Shown here one piece after another: positions 1 through 8,378 of a DNA stretch of 64,000 nucleotides (the first letter of the stretch is position 1; each line of letters opens with the position of its first letter). Below the pieces are notes generated by a model, which worked only from the letters and a program-made list of their open reading frames with translations, did no database searches and was not told the origin of the DNA. The position numbers and the translations under genes were made by a program. Source of the DNA: Paenibacillus alba. GTDB lineage: Bacteria > Bacillota > Bacilli > Paenibacillales > NBRC-103111. Location: NCBI RefSeq assembly GCF_013204855.1, contig NZ_JABMKZ010000029.1, positions 1 to 64,000 on the forward strand, in the 5' to 3' direction.

Positions 1-116
1 TTGCGACCATCCGAAGTTTTATCTCCACGTTGGTCAAACAAAATCATCCTATTCTTACATCACTGCAATTGGCTTACGTTGGTAATTTCAGCTTTTTTAG
101 TCGGGGTCCTGAGTAG
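1..116. other. window edge, unassigned sequence
   Basis: No gene can be assigned. On the minus strand an ATG at 46-44 opens a frame (MILFDQRGDKTSDGR) that runs off the window edge, so a minus-strand gene could begin here, but no good ribosome binding site precedes it. A plus-strand frame open from base 1 has hydrophobic residues early but then runs into the palindromic repeat element and is probably not coding. Confidence 0.2.
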
Positions 117-294
117 TAACCGAAAATGCAGGATTTTTCGCTCAAATCGTGTGAAATCAGAGAAAGCCTGCGATTATGCAGGCTTTTTAAGCATTTCCAT
201 CCTAAAATCGAAAAAAGCTTACCAAAATATGCATTATCGCAGGCTTTTCACGATTTTGCGTGTTCCCGAGACGAAAAGGATGCATATTTGCAGG
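117..294 (+). repeat. four-palindrome intergenic element, family A copy 1
   Basis: Four 16-bp units of the type CCTGCNNTTNTGCAGG end at 132, 182, 243 and 294. Start-to-start spacing is about 50, 61 and 51 bp. The first unit keeps only its right arm (AATGCAGG). Units 2 to 4 are clear, for example CCTGCGATTATGCAGG at 167-182. The sequence between units is most like copy 3 (near 6.8 kb, opposite orientation). It lies beyond the 3' end of selO and encodes nothing recognisable. Confidence 0.75.
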
Positions 295-342
295 AAATAT
301 GCCGACATACACGGACGCAAGGTAATTTGCCAGCTTGGTGAA

Positions 343-378
343 CGCAAAAAACAAGAGGCATAAAGTTTGCCTCTTGTT
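343..378 (-). terminator. rho-independent terminator of selO
   Basis: On the minus strand AACAAGAGGCA and TGCCTCTTGTT form an 11-bp stem (arms 368-378 and 350-360) followed by a T run (the A run at 345-350 on the plus strand), directly after the selO stop codon. Confidence 0.8.
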
Positions 379-396
379 AATCACTAACCTTCAATA

Positions 397-1872
397 TCAA
401 GTACCGCAAAAGGTTTGGTACGGACGAGACGTTTGTGCCGGCAATGCGGCGTATTCAGCCTGTTCCGGGGAGTGTGCGAAGGGACTCGCAAGCACCTCAA
501 GAAGTCTTGTCATGACGCTGTAATCGCCATCTTCCACTGCCGCTTCCAAAGCCTCTTCGACCCGGTGGTTTCTCGGGATTACCGCGGGATTGCTGCTGCG
601 CATCAATTGATGCGAGTCGGCCTTTGACTCCTGCTGTCTGCCTAGTCTCGCCTGCCACAGCTCATGCCACTGCTCAAATTCTGTGGTGCCGAACAGGGCA
701 ATATCTTCCTGATTCTCGAACGTTAAAGCGCGGAAAGTGTTCGTGTAATCAGCCTGATGCTCCTTCATCAAACGGAGCAGCCCTTCAAACAGCGAAGCAT
801 CCTCAGGCTCTTCATTAAAGATCCCCAGTTTTGCCCGCATCCCCGCAAACCAATTGAGGTGATACAGCTTGGAGAAATCGGAAATCGCAGCCTCTGCCAA
901 TTTAATAGCCTGTTCCTCATTGTCATGCAGCAGCGGCAAAAGCGTTTCGGCCAATCTGGCGAGATTCCATGCGCCAATATACGGTTGATTGCCGTACGCA
1001 TAACGGCCCTGCGTATCAATGGAGCTAAATACCGTCGCTGGGTCGTACGCATCCATGAACGCGCAGGGTCCATAATCAATGGTCTCTCCACTGATGGCCA
1101 TGTTGTCGGTGTTCATCACCCCGTGGATGAAGCCTACGAGCTGCCATTTGGCAATTAGCGCAGCTTGACGCTGAATCACTTTCTGAAGCAGCTGAAGATA
1201 GCGGTTCTCGTCAACTTCCACTTCAGGGTAATGCCTTTGCAGCGTATAATCAGCGAGGGCGCGCAGATCTTGGACTGTGCCATATTTAGCAGCATATTGA
1301 AAGGTGCCAACACGTAGATGACTGGCAGCCACGCGAGTCAGAATTGCGCCAGGCTGCTCAATTTCGCGGTATAGCGAATCACCGGTGGTTGCGACCGCTA
1401 GGCTGCGCGTCGTGGCAATACCGAGCGCATGCATAGCTTCGCTGATGATGTATTCGCGCAGCATGGGTCCTAGCGCTGCGCGGCCATCGCCTCTGCGGGA
1501 GTAAGGCGTTTTGCCTGACCCTTTGAGCTGAATATCAACCCGCTCGCCAAGCGGCGTGATTTGCTCGCCAAGAAGAATTGCACGGCCGTCGCCCAATAAG
1601 TTGAAATGCCCGAATTGATGCCCCGCATAAGCTTGAGCAAGAGGCAAAGCACCTTCAGGACTCTGGTTGCCAGCAAATACAGCAACACTTGCCTTGCTTT
1701 GCAGCGCATGGGCATCAAGCCCAAGTGACGCTGCCAACGGGCCATTCAGAATGGCTAGCTTGGGCGAAAACACAGGGGTTGGGCTGCACTTGGTGAAAAA
1801 TGTATCGGGCAGACGAGCATAACTATTATCGAAGTTCCATCCTGGTTCATTAATTGTTTCTTTCTCCGTCAT
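397..1872 (-). CDS. selO: protein adenylyltransferase SelO (YdiU/UPF0061 family)
   Basis: A pseudokinase-fold enzyme that transfers AMP from ATP to Ser, Thr or Tyr of target proteins (known for the family, linked to redox stress in E. coli and yeast). At 491 aa it has the usual bacterial length. Visible family motifs are the nucleotide-binding [14 protein letters not shown] (residues 117-130), the [15 protein letters not shown] helix (138-152), and the active-site stretch HGVMNTDN (250-257) with the metal-binding Asp of DYGP (266-269). The start is ATG preceded by GAGGTGGGAATGCG. It is transcribed alone and has its own terminator. Bacterial SelO does not need the C-terminal selenocysteine of animal homologues, and none is present here. 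Confidence 0.95.
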   Translation of the reverse strand: MTEKETINEPGWNFDNSYARLPDTFFTKCSPTPVFSPKLAILNGPLAASLGLDAHALQSKASVAVFAGNQSPEGALPLAQAYAGHQFGHFNLLGDGRAILLGEQITPLGERVDIQLKGSGKTPYSRRGDGRAALGPMLREYIISEAMHALGIATTRSLAVATTGDSLYREIEQPGAILTRVAASHLRVGTFQYAAKYGTVQDLRALADYTLQRHYPEVEVDENRYLQLLQKVIQRQAALIAKWQLVGFIHGVMNTDNMAISGETIDYGPCAFMDAYDPATVFSSIDTQGRYAYGNQPYIGAWNLARLAETLLPLLHDNEEQAIKLAEAAISDFSKLYHLNWFAGMRAKLGIFNEEPEDASLFEGLLRLMKEHQADYTNTFRALTFENQEDIALFGTTEFEQWHELWQARLGRQQESKADSHQLMRSSNPAVIPRNHRVEEALEAAVEDGDYSVMTRLLEVLASPFAHSPEQAEYAALPAQTSRPYQTFCGT

Positions 1873-2025
1873 CGCATTCCCACCTCATCTCAATTAAACG
1901 AAAGGATTTAAACCTATTGACATTGTTACAGCATATCAACTTAGTTTATCTTCTTCGGAAAAACTTATCAATGTTTGGGCAAGGACTCGAACTTCTTCCG
2001 TTTCCTATGTGAATCCAATCGCCGG

Positions 2026-2143
2026 GGTCCTGGGGTTTGGGTCTGGGTCTGGGTATGGCTCTGGCTCTGATGGGTCTGGGTCTGATGGGTCCGGGTCTGA
2101 TGGGTCCGGGTCTCGGTCTCGGTCGGGGTCGGGGTCGGGGTCA
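2026..2143 (+). repeat. G-rich hexamer/15-mer microsatellite with quadruplex motif
   Basis: Degenerate tandem repeats of GGTCTG/GGTCGG. They include three 15-bp units TGATGGGTCYGGGTC starting at 2068, 2083 and 2098, and a GGGGTC run at the end. Positions 2032-2053 hold four G tracts separated by 3-nt loops (TTT, TCT, TCT), a canonical G-quadruplex motif on the plus strand. Both strands give open frames of simple repeats (GSGS..., TQTQ...), but there is no ribosome binding site or recognisable protein. The tract lies upstream of selO on its template side and touches the family A element at 2149. Confidence 0.8.
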
Positions 2144-2148
2144 GAAAA

Positions 2149-2327
2149 CCTGCATAAATGCATCTATTGGGGACGAAACTCATGCAAAAAGTGAAAATAC
2201 CTGCGTTTTTACAGGCTTGTTCAGGTCTTCCTTCCAACTATCAGGAAAAGTCCTAAAAAGCATGCAGAAACGCAGGTATTTAATGATAGAATAGTCTTTA
2301 AAGCTTAAAAGGATGCATAATTGCAGG
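2149..2327 (+). repeat. four-palindrome intergenic element, family A copy 2
   Basis: Units start at 2149, 2200, 2261 and 2312 (spacing 51/61/51 bp). They are CCTGCATAAATGCATC, CCTGCGTTTTTACAGG, CATGCAGAAACGCAGG and GATGCATAATTGCAGG. It fills the gap between the microsatellite and the 3' end of metE. No coding content was seen. Confidence 0.75.
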
Positions 2328-2362
2328 TTTTCTGCGCATACCGCCTCTTACTGGTATCACAA

Positions 2363-4651
2363 TTACACATTTAAAGCGCTATTCGAACGAGCTAACTGTG
2401 TCGCTTCAACCATGTTCCGCAGTGACGCAACCGTTTCTTCTTGTCCGCGGGTTTTCAGTCCGCAGTCGGGATTGATCCAGAATAACTTCGGATCCAACAC
2501 CTGCAAGGCACGTTCAATCATAGCTGTCATTTCCGCTACATCGGGAACACGTGGACTATGGATATCGTATACACCCAAGCCAATGCCCTTTGTATAGGTG
2601 TTCACCTCAAAGCTATGAATCAATTCTCCATGGCTGCGAGAGGTTTCAATCGAGATCACATCCGCATCCATCGCATCAATCGAATGAATCATGTCATGGA
2701 ATTCACAATAGCACATATGTGTATGAATTTGCGTTGTATCCTGTACCGTGCAAGTGGCTAGACGGAAAGCTTTGACCGCCCAAGCAAGATACTCAGCTTG
2801 ATCCTCAGCTTTAAGCGGCAATCCTTCCCGGACCGCCGGTTCGTCTACCTGAATCATGCCAATCCCCGCACTTTCAAGCGCCTCGACTTCTTGTCGAAGT
2901 GCGTAAGCCAACTGATAGGCAATTTGTTCACGAGGGATATCCTCACGGACGAAGGACCAATTCATTATCGTAATCGGGCCTGTAAGCATTCCTTTAACAG
3001 GGCGATCCGTTAGTGATTGAGCATACTTGGTTTCTTCCACAGTCATTTCATTCAGGAAAGCGACATCTCCATAAATAATCGGAGGTTTCACACAGCGGGA
3101 ACCATAGGACTGCACCCAGCCATTTTGCGTAAATGCGAAGCCTTCCAGCTTCTCCCCGAAGAACTCAACCATATCCGTACGCTCAAATTCCCCATGGACC
3201 AGAACATCTAGGCCGATTTCTTCCTGAAGCTTAATCCAGATATCGATTTCCTTCCGGATAAACTCAGCATACTGTTCGTTGCTCCATTCATTTTTACGCC
3301 ATAGCTGACGCGCCTTTCGAACCTCAGCGGTTTGAGGAAAGCTGCCAATGGTCGTGGTCGGGAAGATCGGAAGCTGCCATTTCTTCTGTTGCGCTTGATG
3401 GCGTTCAGCAAAAGGTAGATGACGCTCAAACTTTTGATCAGCGAACGAAGCGATCGCTTGTTGGATATCTTCGCGCTTACGCTTGTCAGACAATTGGAAA
3501 GTCTGATAGGCGCGTTCGTTTTCTTCCAATTCCGCCGTCACATCGGCCACATCTCCACGGGCTACTTTGGTCAGAAGGACAATTTCATCCAACTTCTCAT
3601 CCGCGAAAGCGAGAGCATCTTTCAGTTCAGAACCCAGCTTCGTTTCATAGCTCACAGTTACCGGAACATGAAGCAAGCTGCAAGAGGATTGGATAATGAT
3701 CTGCTCCGGCTTCACGTAACCAGTAAGCTTCTTCAGCAGTTCCTGTTTCCCGCGAAGGGATGCCTTCCAAATGCCACGGCCGTCGATAACGCCTGCGCCT
3801 AATACTTTGTTTTCCGGGAATCCAAGTGATTGCAAAGATGCTAAATTGCCGGACAAACCATGAACGAAATCAAGTCCTAGTCCTTGGACAGGCAGCTGGA
3901 TAATTTCTTTGTATTGCTCTACCGATTCAAAGTAGGTTTGCAGCATGATATTCAGCGTTGGTGCTGCGGAAGCGAACGTATCATAGATCGTTTTCAGACG
4001 ATTCAAGTCTTCCACGCTTAACTTGGACGTCAGAATTGGCTCGTCTATTTGAACCCATTGAACGCCTTCACTTGCCAGCTCTTGAAGGATTTGCACATAA
4101 AGTGGAAGCAATTGGTTCAACCAAGCATCTGTCTCAGTTCGACTATATCCTTTGGAAAGCTTAAGGAAAGTCAACGGTCCAACGATAACTGGCTTGCCCT
4201 CGATGCCAAGCTTCTCCTTCGCTTCCCGGTAAGCGATTAAAGGTTTATTTTCAGTAAGAACAGGAACTGCCCCATCCAACTCAGGTACGATATAGTGATA
4301 ATTGGTGTTAAACCACTTCGTCATTTCACTAGCAGTTGCATCCTTCGTTCCACGGGCAATACCATAGTAGAGTGACAAAGGTACAACCCCGCCATCATAA
4401 GAGAAGCGTTTTGGAATAATTCCGAACATCGTAGCCGCATCTAAAATATGATCGTAATAACTGAAATCATTGACAGGGATGTAATCGATGCCCTTCTCCT
4501 GCTGCTTTTTCAAGTGATTTAAACGTAGCTCCTGCAGCTGACTGCGCAGCTCCTCTTCTTGCAGCTTGCCTGCCCAGAAGGCTTCAAGTGCTTTCTTCCA
4601 TTCGCGATCTGCACCAATACGTGGATATCCTAAATTACTACTCTTCATCAT
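2363..4651 (-). CDS. metE: cobalamin-independent methionine synthase MetE
   Basis: Transfers the methyl group of 5-methyltetrahydropteroyl-tri-L-glutamate to homocysteine in the last step of methionine synthesis, in the cytoplasm. It has the full two-barrel length (762 aa). The zinc and homocysteine site is intact: HTHMCYC gives His645 and Cys647, and NPDCGLKTRG gives Cys730, at positions close to those of E. coli MetE (641, 643, 726). There is a choice of two adjacent ATGs behind AAGGGGATCACAAG. It is the last gene of a minus-strand set with a LysR regulator 109 bp upstream. The gap is too short for an S-box riboswitch, so control is probably by the LysR protein. Confidence 0.97.
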   Translation of the reverse strand: MMKSSNLGYPRIGADREWKKALEAFWAGKLQEEELRSQLQELRLNHLKKQQEKGIDYIPVNDFSYYDHILDAATMFGIIPKRFSYDGGVVPLSLYYGIARGTKDATASEMTKWFNTNYHYIVPELDGAVPVLTENKPLIAYREAKEKLGIEGKPVIVGPLTFLKLSKGYSRTETDAWLNQLLPLYVQILQELASEGVQWVQIDEPILTSKLSVEDLNRLKTIYDTFASAAPTLNIMLQTYFESVEQYKEIIQLPVQGLGLDFVHGLSGNLASLQSLGFPENKVLGAGVIDGRGIWKASLRGKQELLKKLTGYVKPEQIIIQSSCSLLHVPVTVSYETKLGSELKDALAFADEKLDEIVLLTKVARGDVADVTAELEENERAYQTFQLSDKRKREDIQQAIASFADQKFERHLPFAERHQAQQKKWQLPIFPTTTIGSFPQTAEVRKARQLWRKNEWSNEQYAEFIRKEIDIWIKLQEEIGLDVLVHGEFERTDMVEFFGEKLEGFAFTQNGWVQSYGSRCVKPPIIYGDVAFLNEMTVEETKYAQSLTDRPVKGMLTGPITIMNWSFVREDIPREQIAYQLAYALRQEVEALESAGIGMIQVDEPAVREGLPLKAEDQAEYLAWAVKAFRLATCTVQDTTQIHTHMCYCEFHDMIHSIDAMDADVISIETSRSHGELIHSFEVNTYTKGIGLGVYDIHSPRVPDVAEMTAMIERALQVLDPKLFWINPDCGLKTRGQEETVASLRNMVEATQLARSNSALNV

Positions 4652-4687
4652 CTTGTGATCCCCTTTGCGACTTGTTACAAGTAAGAT

Positions 4688-4753
4688 ATCACGGATAAGA
4701 AGATATAGTGTAACTGTATTAAACTATAGCTAGATATAGCCTAAAGCTATATC
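4688..4753 (-). promoter_or_regulatory. candidate LysR operator / metE promoter region
   Basis: The 109-bp gap between the LysR gene and metE holds a perfect 8-bp inverted repeat, GATATAGC-ctaaa-GCTATATC (4733-4753), with no T run. Next to it, read toward metE, is CTATAGTTTAATACAG and then ACTATATC. The TATAGTTT half resembles the box bound by streptococcal MtaR/MetR-type LysR proteins on methionine genes (known: TATAGTTtnaAACTATA). Assignment as an operator is inference. Confidence 0.5.
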
Positions 4754-4760
4754 CAAGCTT

Positions 4761-5663
4761 TTAAGATGAAATGGCATTTTTCAGCTCTTGCACATAGGCG
4801 GTTCCAAGTTTTGAAAGGGAAATGTTCTTATGTGAAATCCAACCGACATGAATGGATTCGTCAATATCCAAAGGTACGGGAATAATCTCATTGCCATTCA
4901 AATCAGCACTTAATACACCGGTCGAAATGGTATATCCATTTAATCCAATCAATAAATTGAACAGCGTTGCTCGGTCATTCACACGGATACTTTTCTTATG
5001 TATCACCGTGCTGAGAATTTCCTCTGAGAAATGAAAGGAATTATACTCCCCTTGATCAAAGGATAAATACGGATAATCTTTGAGCTGATCCATCGTTACG
5101 ATGGATTGCTTCGCTAGCGGATTTTTAATACTAATGAATATATGGGGCTTAGCCGTTAATAGGCTGTTGAATTGCAAATTGGCTGTCTTCAGTAATTTAT
5201 TAATTACTTTTCCATTAAATTCGTTGAGATATAAAATCCCGATCTCACTGCGTAAATTTTTGACATCTTCAATAATCTCGAACGTTTTGGTCTCCCGCAG
5301 CGCTAAATCATATTCATCTTGTCCATACTCCCGGATCAAATTCACAAAAGCATTGACTGCGAAAGCATAGTGCTGCGTGGAAACCGAAAAATGCTGCGGT
5401 GTAGGCTTGGTATTGAGATATCGGCTTTCCAATAGCTCTGCCTGTTCAACAACTTGCCGCGCATAGCTTAGAAATTCAACACCTTCCTTAGAAATGGATA
5501 TGCCTTTATTGGATCTTTCAAATATCTCGATCTGCAATTCTTCTTCCAGATCTTTAATCGCGTTGGAGAGGCTGGGCTGAGAAATAAACAACCTTTTGGC
5601 AGCTTCATTGATAGATCCACGAGTGGCGACCTCGATCACATACTTTAATTGTTGTAAAGTCAA
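4761..5663 (-). CDS. LysR-family regulator, MtaR/MetR-like, probable activator of metE
   Basis: A 300-aa LysR protein with the N-terminal winged HTH (MTLQQLKYVIEVATRGSINE..., residues 1-60, SQPSLSNAIKDLE recognition region) and a C-terminal effector domain (about 90-295). The start is TTG behind AAGGGGGATCACT. Its first bases overlap the stop of the acetyltransferase gene (TTGA), so the two are probably co-translated. Position directly ahead of metE, and the dyad between them, suggest a regulator of methionine synthesis. LysR genes usually diverge from their targets, so co-directional placement is less common. The inducer (homocysteine or O-acetylserine in relatives) cannot be read from sequence. 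Confidence 0.85.
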   Translation of the reverse strand: MTLQQLKYVIEVATRGSINEAAKRLFISQPSLSNAIKDLEEELQIEIFERSNKGISISKEGVEFLSYARQVVEQAELLESRYLNTKPTPQHFSVSTQHYAFAVNAFVNLIREYGQDEYDLALRETKTFEIIEDVKNLRSEIGILYLNEFNGKVINKLLKTANLQFNSLLTAKPHIFISIKNPLAKQSIVTMDQLKDYPYLSFDQGEYNSFHFSEEILSTVIHKKSIRVNDRATLFNLLIGLNGYTISTGVLSADLNGNEIIPVPLDIDESIHVGWISHKNISLSKLGTAYVQELKNAISS

Positions 5664-6451
5664 AGTGATCCCCCTTGAAATCCAAAATATTGTTTGGCCA
5701 GCGCTTTAAATCTATCGTTGTCAATCTGTTCCTTCCTACATGTCCCATCAATCCATTGTGTGAAAGACGTATCGGTTAACGTTATATTCCCATCGCTTTT
5801 AATTTGGGTAATAAGCGGGATTTTGTTAAAACGGGAATCTGGGTGATTAACGATGATGTCTTGCACGTCATTCAATTCGGATAAATCCGCTAATGTTCGA
5901 TTGATATCAAAAGCATAGCCTATTCGCCAATCTGTATCTTTATATTTGAGTTTCAACTCGAGCCTATAGTTCCCCTCATCGCTTTCCATCGCTTGGACTC
6001 GAAATTCACCGTTCATTGAGGAGGCCGTTTCTCCATGAAGCGGCACAGGCTTTAGTGGCAAATTGCCGCCAAATCCAGTATCAACCAAGTACGTTTGGCC
6101 TTCCTGCTGCAAAAGAACAGCCACATGGGTTCTCCCCAATTCGGACCATTCATTCGTCGCTTCATTATATACTTTCCCGCGAATTAACACGGCTTTAAAC
6201 CCATTTTCAACTAAGAAAAAATAAAGCAGAGGGTTTAATTCATAACATAGACCCCCTTCCTTATTCACGAGAATTTTGTTAATCAGATTGTTTGGGGAGA
6301 TCGCTTTTGTTTTATTAAAAATGATGCCTAAATTTTCAAAAGGAAACGTTGTTGCTGTCTTTTCAAGAATTCTGTCTAAAGATTCAAAGGTAAGCTTTTC
6401 ATTCTCTGGAATGCCGAGTCTTTTACGAAATAAGCCATTCAACTCACTCAT
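5660..6451 (-). CDS. nat: arylamine N-acetyltransferase
   Basis: Transfers acetyl from acetyl-CoA to arylamines, arylhydroxylamines or hydrazides. I choose the start at 6451 (MSELNGLF...), 263 aa, because TAAGGAGGG lies just upstream; a longer frame to 6520 lacks a site. The catalytic triad is complete: Cys69 in EGGLCYELN, His109 in RTHVAVLL and Asp124 in LVDTGFGG. Length fits bacterial NATs. The stop overlaps the TTG start of the LysR gene. Why an acetyltransferase should be coupled to a methionine regulator is not clear; a role in detoxification or in acetylating an amine intermediate are both possible. Confidence 0.93.
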   Translation of the reverse strand: MSELNGLFRKRLGIPENEKLTFESLDRILEKTATTFPFENLGIIFNKTKAISPNNLINKILVNKEGGLCYELNPLLYFFLVENGFKAVLIRGKVYNEATNEWSELGRTHVAVLLQQEGQTYLVDTGFGGNLPLKPVPLHGETASSMNGEFRVQAMESDEGNYRLELKLKYKDTDWRIGYAFDINRTLADLSELNDVQDIIVNHPDSRFNKIPLITQIKSDGNITLTDTSFTQWIDGTCRKEQIDNDRFKALAKQYFGFQGGSL

Positions 6452-6502
6452 GATGAAAAATCCCTCCTTATCGGGTTCACATTTACCTTCTATTGTGATA
6501 AT

Positions 6503-6533
6503 AAAAAGGAACCCAGTCAAGACTGGATTCCTT
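6503..6533 (-). terminator. rho-independent terminator upstream of nat
   Basis: A 13-bp stem with one mismatch (AAGGAATCCAGTC / GACTGGGTTCCTT on the minus strand, 2-nt loop) is followed by TTTTTAT. It separates nat from whatever is transcribed from about 6.5-6.9 kb on the same strand. Confidence 0.7.
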
Positions 6534-6537
6534 ACTT

Positions 6538-6735
6538 TTACGGATAAGTAATATGGCTGGTCATTTTCGTCTTCCCAATTTGCGAGTTCGAGGCATTGGT
6601 AGGCGAAATCGAAGGGGAGCTGCCTGATCCACGCTTCATCCTGCCTGATTTAGTCAGTTTCAGCATATAGTCGCAGCTGGGTGGAAGTTGTGTATCGCAA
6701 GCTGCGATATTTATTTTAAAGGAAAATGATGGTAC
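6538..6735 (-). other. possible small gene or gene remnant before the terminator
   Basis: A minus-strand frame stops at 6538, four bases before a good terminator, which hints at a real or former gene. The readable product end is ...KRGSGSSPSISPTNASNSQIGKTKM..., with no recognisable domain and no convincing start or ribosome binding site. The frame continues upstream into the family A palindromes, where it is surely non-coding. Treat as unproven. Confidence 0.25.
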
Positions 6736-6788
6736 GGCGATGTTGAAGTCATCGGAAGGATGCTTTCGGTTCCGTATATTTCGCAAAT

Positions 6789-6917
6789 TCCTGCGATAAT
6801 GCATCCTTTTCCTCTTGGAAATAAGCAAAATCGTGAAAAGCCTGCGATTATGCAGCCTTTTGACACCTTTTTCCACTCTAGGCGCGCAAAAGCCTAAAAA
6901 GCCTGCACTATCGCAGG
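6789..6917 (-). repeat. palindrome element, family A copy 3 (three units)
   Basis: CCTGC-type units start at 6789, 6840 and 6902 (spacing 51 and 62 bp). A fourth at the expected 6953 is not recognisable. Compared with copy 1 it lies in the opposite orientation, with related inter-unit sequence. The last unit (AAAAAGCCTGC...GCAGGCTTTT) could also act as a bidirectional terminator for the MFS gene at 7004. A separate GC hairpin, GCCGCCGCATGGCGGC, lies at 6959-6974. Confidence 0.7.
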
Positions 6918-7003
6918 CTTTTCATAACGCGCGCGGATCCTAGGCGCACGTTGTGTCGCCGCCGCATGGCGGCTGTCAATCCAAGGACATTAGCCGAGCC
7001 GCA

Positions 7004-8248
7004 TCACTGCTGCCCTTGCAGTCTTTTATCCAGCATCCCCTGCACAAACCAGGCATAAATCACAAATCCCACTAACAGCGCAACCGCTGTAACTAGGAAA
7101 GGCAGCGAATAATGATTGCCAGCCAAAATGTAACCCGCCCAGTAAGAGGCGATCGTGTTGCCGATGCTGCGCGATACGGTCCGCATGCCTGCGAACAAGT
7201 TGCGGTCTTCTTCTCCGACAGCCGACATGCTTTCACTATCCATCAAGTTGTTCAGCATGGTGAAGCCCGTCCCGCGAATGAGCAGAAGTACGGCGAATAT
7301 GGAGGCCGGCATAGCTAGCGCCATCAACGCTACGACCACCATATTATATAGAAACAGGAATATGAAGGTCCTGCGGCTGCCCCATCTCTCCACTACGTAT
7401 GGCATAACGATTGAGCCAATAAAGAAGAAAAATCCAGACAGCGCAAGCAAACCGGAGATGTTGCCGTCTTCCATCTGAAAGCGAAATTTCAGAATCACGT
7501 TCAAGAACGGACTAAGCAGCCCGAACGTAAAGCCGGAGTTGAAAATCAGCAGCGAAAGCAGCAGCAGAAAATACATCGCATGCCTTCTTTTCGGCTGAAC
7601 GGAAGGCTTCGCTGATTGGGGGCCGCCAACTTCAACACTGTTCAACCGTGCATGTGTAGAAGGAAGCAGCAATCCCCGTAATATGCCTGAGAGCGCCAAG
7701 CAGCCTCCGGCAACGAAGAAAGCATACTGGTACATCGTCGTATGTCCAGGCAGCCAATCTGGCAGAAAGCCGCCAAGCCATGTGCCGAGGCCGGTAAAAA
7801 ACGTAAATATGGCGAACAACAGCGAATACGCGCTTGTTTCTTCTTTTTTGCTGCGGCAATATTGGAAGATCAGTTGAATTTCGGAATTCACGATCGCTGT
7901 AATTCCGAGCGACCAGATAAGCTGTGCGCCCGTCACCGCGCCAAGGCTGATTCCTAAGCCGAAAACGACAAGCGATAAGAAGCATAAGAGCATGCCGGCG
8001 ACAAGCATCGCTTTGCGCCCGACACGCTTCACGATGAAACCTGCCGGCAGACTGGCGAGGCCAATGGTCAAAGCTCCCAGTGATGTTATTTTACCGATGT
8101 CACCTTTGGAGAAGCCAAGGTCTAGCAGGTGCAAATTCAGGATGAGGCTGAAGATGCCCACTCCGATGCCAAACAAGCTTTCCGTCGCGATGAACCGCTT
8201 CACGCTGGGAGATAAATCACGAACTAAATTAACTGTATACGTCCACAT
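7004..8248 (-). CDS. MFS transporter
   Basis: A 414-aa integral membrane protein of the major facilitator superfamily with about 12 hydrophobic segments. The loop 2-3 signature (GFIVKRVGRKAML, about residues 69-81) and a central hydrophilic loop of about 30 residues (RLNSVEVGGPQSAKPSVQPKRRH) separate two six-helix halves. The start ATG follows AGGAAAGGTACATCA. The substrate is not predictable; the lack of a nearby catabolic enzyme and the upstream MATE gene suggest export. A 130-bp gap from the MATE gene leaves co-transcription possible. Confidence 0.85.
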   Translation of the reverse strand: MWTYTVNLVRDLSPSVKRFIATESLFGIGVGIFSLILNLHLLDLGFSKGDIGKITSLGALTIGLASLPAGFIVKRVGRKAMLVAGMLLCFLSLVVFGLGISLGAVTGAQLIWSLGITAIVNSEIQLIFQYCRSKKEETSAYSLLFAIFTFFTGLGTWLGGFLPDWLPGHTTMYQYAFFVAGGCLALSGILRGLLLPSTHARLNSVEVGGPQSAKPSVQPKRRHAMYFLLLLSLLIFNSGFTFGLLSPFLNVILKFRFQMEDGNISGLLALSGFFFFIGSIVMPYVVERWGSRRTFIFLFLYNMVVVALMALAMPASIFAVLLLIRGTGFTMLNNLMDSESMSAVGEEDRNLFAGMRTVSRSIGNTIASYWAGYILAGNHYSLPFLVTAVALLVGFVIYAWFVQGMLDKRLQGQQ

Positions 8249-8378
8249 TGATGTACCTTTCCTCTTGCTGTTGTATGTGTAATATCTTACATGGCAGCGG
8301 CAGAGGGTTCAATCCTATTTTTCCATAATGATTCTATAATGGTGTTGGGCCCCTAATTATCCGATTAGTCCCGGGCAT

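Noticed and set aside
1-363. Plus-strand hydrophobic frame at the window edge
   Set aside because: It reads through family A palindromes and the selO terminator and has no recognisable homology.
2009-2294. Gly/Ser/Leu-repeat proteins encoded by the microsatellite on either strand
   Set aside because: Open in several frames because of the simple repeat; no ribosome binding site, no domain, and the frame ends in palindromic repeats.
4652-4760. S-box or other riboswitch upstream of metE
   Set aside because: The gap is 109 bp, has no kink-turn or terminator, and instead carries operator-like dyads.
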